From: Draconibacterium sp.
GTDB taxonomy: Bacteria > Bacteroidota > Bacteroidia > Bacteroidales > Prolixibacteraceae
Assembly: GCA_015493625.1 (NCBI GenBank)
Contig: WGCT01000308.1
Span: 1-8,774, forward strand
Direction of reading: 5' to 3'
Length of the DNA: 8,774 bases
Positions 7,635-8,774 of this stretch are shown here, one piece after another; position 1 is the first letter of the stretch; every line of letters begins with the position of its first letter. Position numbers and translations under genes: made by a program. The notes beneath the pieces are model-generated. The model made no database searches. It was not told where the DNA came from and saw only the letters and a list, made by a program, of their open reading frames with translations.

Positions 7635-7797
7635 TATACTCAAACCAAATAGCTTTTCGGGTTTCTGTGTCGTTCTTTTTCCCTTTTCCTGCGGCAAATA
7701 ATTAAAACATAACTAAGGCTATGTCTCAATTATTTGCCTAGTCAAAGAAAAAAATAACATTCTCATAAATTCCGAAAAGCTAAATGGATTGAGTATA
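7635..7797. repeat. Long imperfect inverted repeat (MITE-like element or structured leader)
   Basis: The outer arms 7635-7660 and 7772-7797 are 26 bp each and complementary at 23 of 26 positions; the left arm begins TATACTCAAACC and ends AGCTTTTCGG. An inner stem pairs 7693-7711 with 7720-7738 at 17 of 19 positions (GGCAAATAATT with AATTATTTGCC, then ACATA with TATGT) around an 8-base loop at 7712-7719. Inner and outer stems share the same axis to within one base, so they form one hairpin; the segments between them are pyrimidine-rich on the left and purine-rich on the right and pair only partly. Each end carries the dinucleotide TA, compatible with the TA target duplication of IS630/mariner-type elements, though this cannot be told apart from the arms themselves. 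It ends 19 bp before the next start codon. There is no coding capacity and no T-run that would make it a simple terminator. Confidence 0.8.
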
Positions 7798-7816
7798 TTT
7801 CAAATAATTTAACAGA

Positions 7817-8686
7817 ATGAGTAAGATTATACTTTTTATTTTTCTTAGTTTTCTCGGATTTATAAAAACATCAGCACAGGATGATACTCTCAAATATATT
7901 TTCATGGGGCATACATACCAGTACTACACTCCCGGTTATAAAGTTGATGCACGTATTATGAATATTGATGTTCAGAGTTACGATGGCATTTGGCTGGGGG
8001 GCGATGTTTGTTCCGAAAGCTTACTGTATTACGATGTTTTTGCCTACATCGATAGTGTATTTAATTTGCGCCATCCTAATACACATTGGGCAATGGGTAA
8101 TCACGATGCCCGCAATGGGAACTGGATTTGGATTGAGGAACTAACCGGACGAAAAACTTATTATACAAGTTATTATAAAGGAATTACATATGTTGTGTTA
8201 AATACAAATTTGACTCCTTACGATTGCGAACAATTGGACGACCAGTACAGAATGATTATGAATGTGTGCGATACGATACAAGAATCTTCGCATTTGATTT
8301 TTTTAATGCATCATGGTATTTGGGACGGAGTTCCCGGATTGCTAACTCCAACTCGCTACGCACAAAGTAATCTTAAGTATTTTAATTTTAATTGTCAATC
8401 GAGAGAGAGTTCTTTTGTGAATGCGATTTATCCGCGTTTAATTGAGGTAAAAAATCGGGGAGTTGAAGTTATCTGTATTTTGGGAGATATGGGAGCAAAA
8501 AAATTAGATGTTTTATCGGATGATGGAATTCACTTTTTAGGAACCGGACTTGCCCGAAGTTATTATAAAGACTCGGAAGAGCGAGCGAAAAGTAGAAAAG
8601 ATTACGCGATTATTTTTAAACACGTTCAGAAAACAAAATCGCTAACTTGGAAATTTGTCGATTTTGATGTGCTTTCCGGATATTAA
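7817..8686 (+). CDS. Secreted calcineurin-like metallophosphoesterase relative with altered metal motifs
   Basis: A 289-residue protein with a signal peptide: positive residue K3, hydrophobic core 4-16, and a likely cut near TSAQ-DD (18-23). Motifs typical of calcineurin-like phosphoesterases follow: GGD (61-63) in IWLGGDVCSE, GNHD (94-97) in WAMGNHDARNG, and MHHGIWD (164-170), the motif IV histidine. The first motif, normally D-x-H, reads M-G-H (30-32), and the last, normally G-H-x-H, reads G-D-M-G (223-226). Several usual metal ligands are therefore absent or replaced. The length suits a single-domain member. It probably acts in the periplasm or outside the cell; the substrate is unknown, and it may bind one metal, use different ligands, or be inactive. 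The ATG was chosen because it directly precedes the signal peptide. The gene sits just right of the long palindrome, and its stop codon overlaps that of the convergent gene on the right by 4 bp. Confidence 0.8.
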   Translation: MSKIILFIFLSFLGFIKTSAQDDTLKYIFMGHTYQYYTPGYKVDARIMNIDVQSYDGIWLGGDVCSESLLYYDVFAYIDSVFNLRHPNTHWAMGNHDARNGNWIWIEELTGRKTYYTSYYKGITYVVLNTNLTPYDCEQLDDQYRMIMNVCDTIQESSHLIFLMHHGIWDGVPGLLTPTRYAQSNLKYFNFNCQSRESSFVNAIYPRLIEVKNRGVEVICILGDMGAKKLDVLSDDGIHFLGTGLARSYYKDSEERAKSRKDYAIIFKHVQKTKSLTWKFVDFDVLSGY

Positions 8687-8774
8687 TTTTTAATAATTAA
8701 TTTGCCCGAGTAAATAAACTTCCCATCTTGTTCAATCCTGTAAATGTAAGTTCCGCTATTATTTCCGTGTTCTA
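8683..8774 (-). CDS. C-terminal end of a type IX secretion cargo protein (sorting domain), cut by window edge
   Basis: Only the last 29 residues lie inside the window. They read SGTYIYRIEQDGKFIYSG followed by KLIIKN and a TAA stop at 8683-8685. The pattern S-G-x-Y-x-Y-R-(I/L), a short polar turn, then S/T-x-K-L-x-(I/V)-x-K/N at the very end is the hallmark of the type A sorting signal (Por secretion system C-terminal domain) that sends Bacteroidota proteins through the outer membrane by the type IX secretion system. The frame stays open to the right edge. The nature of the rest of the protein cannot be seen; cargo of this kind includes glycoside hydrolases, proteases and adhesins. The stop region overlaps the 3' end of the phosphoesterase gene by 4 bp on the opposite strand. 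Confidence 0.78.
   Translation of the reverse strand, partial: EHGNNSGTYIYRIEQDGKFIYSGKLIIKN

Larger units (their letters stand above)
7488..7816. other. 329-bp intergenic region with promoter-like boxes and a long palindrome
   Basis: This region separates the start of the DUF2079 gene (minus) from the start of the phosphoesterase gene (plus). It holds a minus-strand promoter box at 7515-7522, a plus-strand box at 7592-7599, and an imperfect palindrome of about 163 bp at 7635-7797. The remaining bases show nothing recognisable. No open reading frame of note fills it. Confidence 0.75.

Noticed and set aside
7693..7738. Inner hairpin considered as an intrinsic terminator
   Set aside because: On neither strand is the stem followed directly by a T-run, the stem is AT-rich, and it sits inside a larger palindrome on the same axis.
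7794..7801. TATATTTC as promoter for the phosphoesterase gene
   Set aside because: One mismatch in the box, no -33 partner, and the implied start would fall only about 9 bp before the ATG; kept as a possibility only.
1..8774. tRNA, rRNA, CRISPR array or complete insertion sequence
   Set aside because: No cloverleaf-like run, rRNA segment, regularly spaced repeats or transposase gene was seen on either strand.

Overview
The window reads as chromosome of a Bacteroidota bacterium, probably a marine or anaerobic relative of the Marinilabiliales/Prolixibacteraceae (a tentative placement). Three things support this. A gene cut by the right edge ends in a type IX secretion (Por secretion tail) sorting signal. 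The best promoter-like sites match the Bacteroidota TAnnTTTG -7 box. There are no convincing Shine-Dalgarno sequences in front of the genes. No RNA gene, CRISPR array, complete insertion sequence or phage gene was seen.

Layout, left to right. (1) Positions 1-2693, minus strand: a cation-chloride-cotransporter-like (SLC12/APC superfamily) membrane transporter, followed 40 bp downstream by coaD (phosphopantetheine adenylyltransferase), whose 3' end is cut by the left edge. (2) Positions 2694-2890: a divergent intergenic region with a good promoter box facing right. (3) Positions 2891-5498, plus strand: a two-gene unit made of a DPM-like family 2 glycosyltransferase and, 7 bp later, a polytopic GT-C-like membrane protein with a large C-terminal soluble part. 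(4) Positions 5511-7487, minus strand: a DUF2079-family polytopic membrane protein, convergent with the previous gene across only 12 bp, more AT-rich, and with its own promoter box. (5) Positions 7488-7816: an intergenic region dominated by an imperfect palindrome of about 163 bp (7635-7797), probably a MITE-like element or a long structured leader. (6) Positions 7817-8686, plus strand: a secreted calcineurin-like phosphoesterase relative with altered metal-binding motifs. It ends in a 4-bp tail-to-tail overlap with (7), a minus-strand gene running off the right edge, of which only the type IX sorting tail is visible.

How the genes may work together: the family 2 transferase plausibly makes a polyprenyl-phosphate sugar on the cytoplasmic side, and the GT-C-like protein next to it could use that donor on the periplasmic side to modify a glycan, lipid or protein. 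The convergent DUF2079 protein has a different membrane core, but its C-terminal beta-sandwich-like domain appears related to that of the GT-C-like protein. This shared module is the most interesting protein-level observation here. The most interesting DNA-level observation is the long palindrome directly upstream of the phosphoesterase gene. I see no complete known defence or mobile system.
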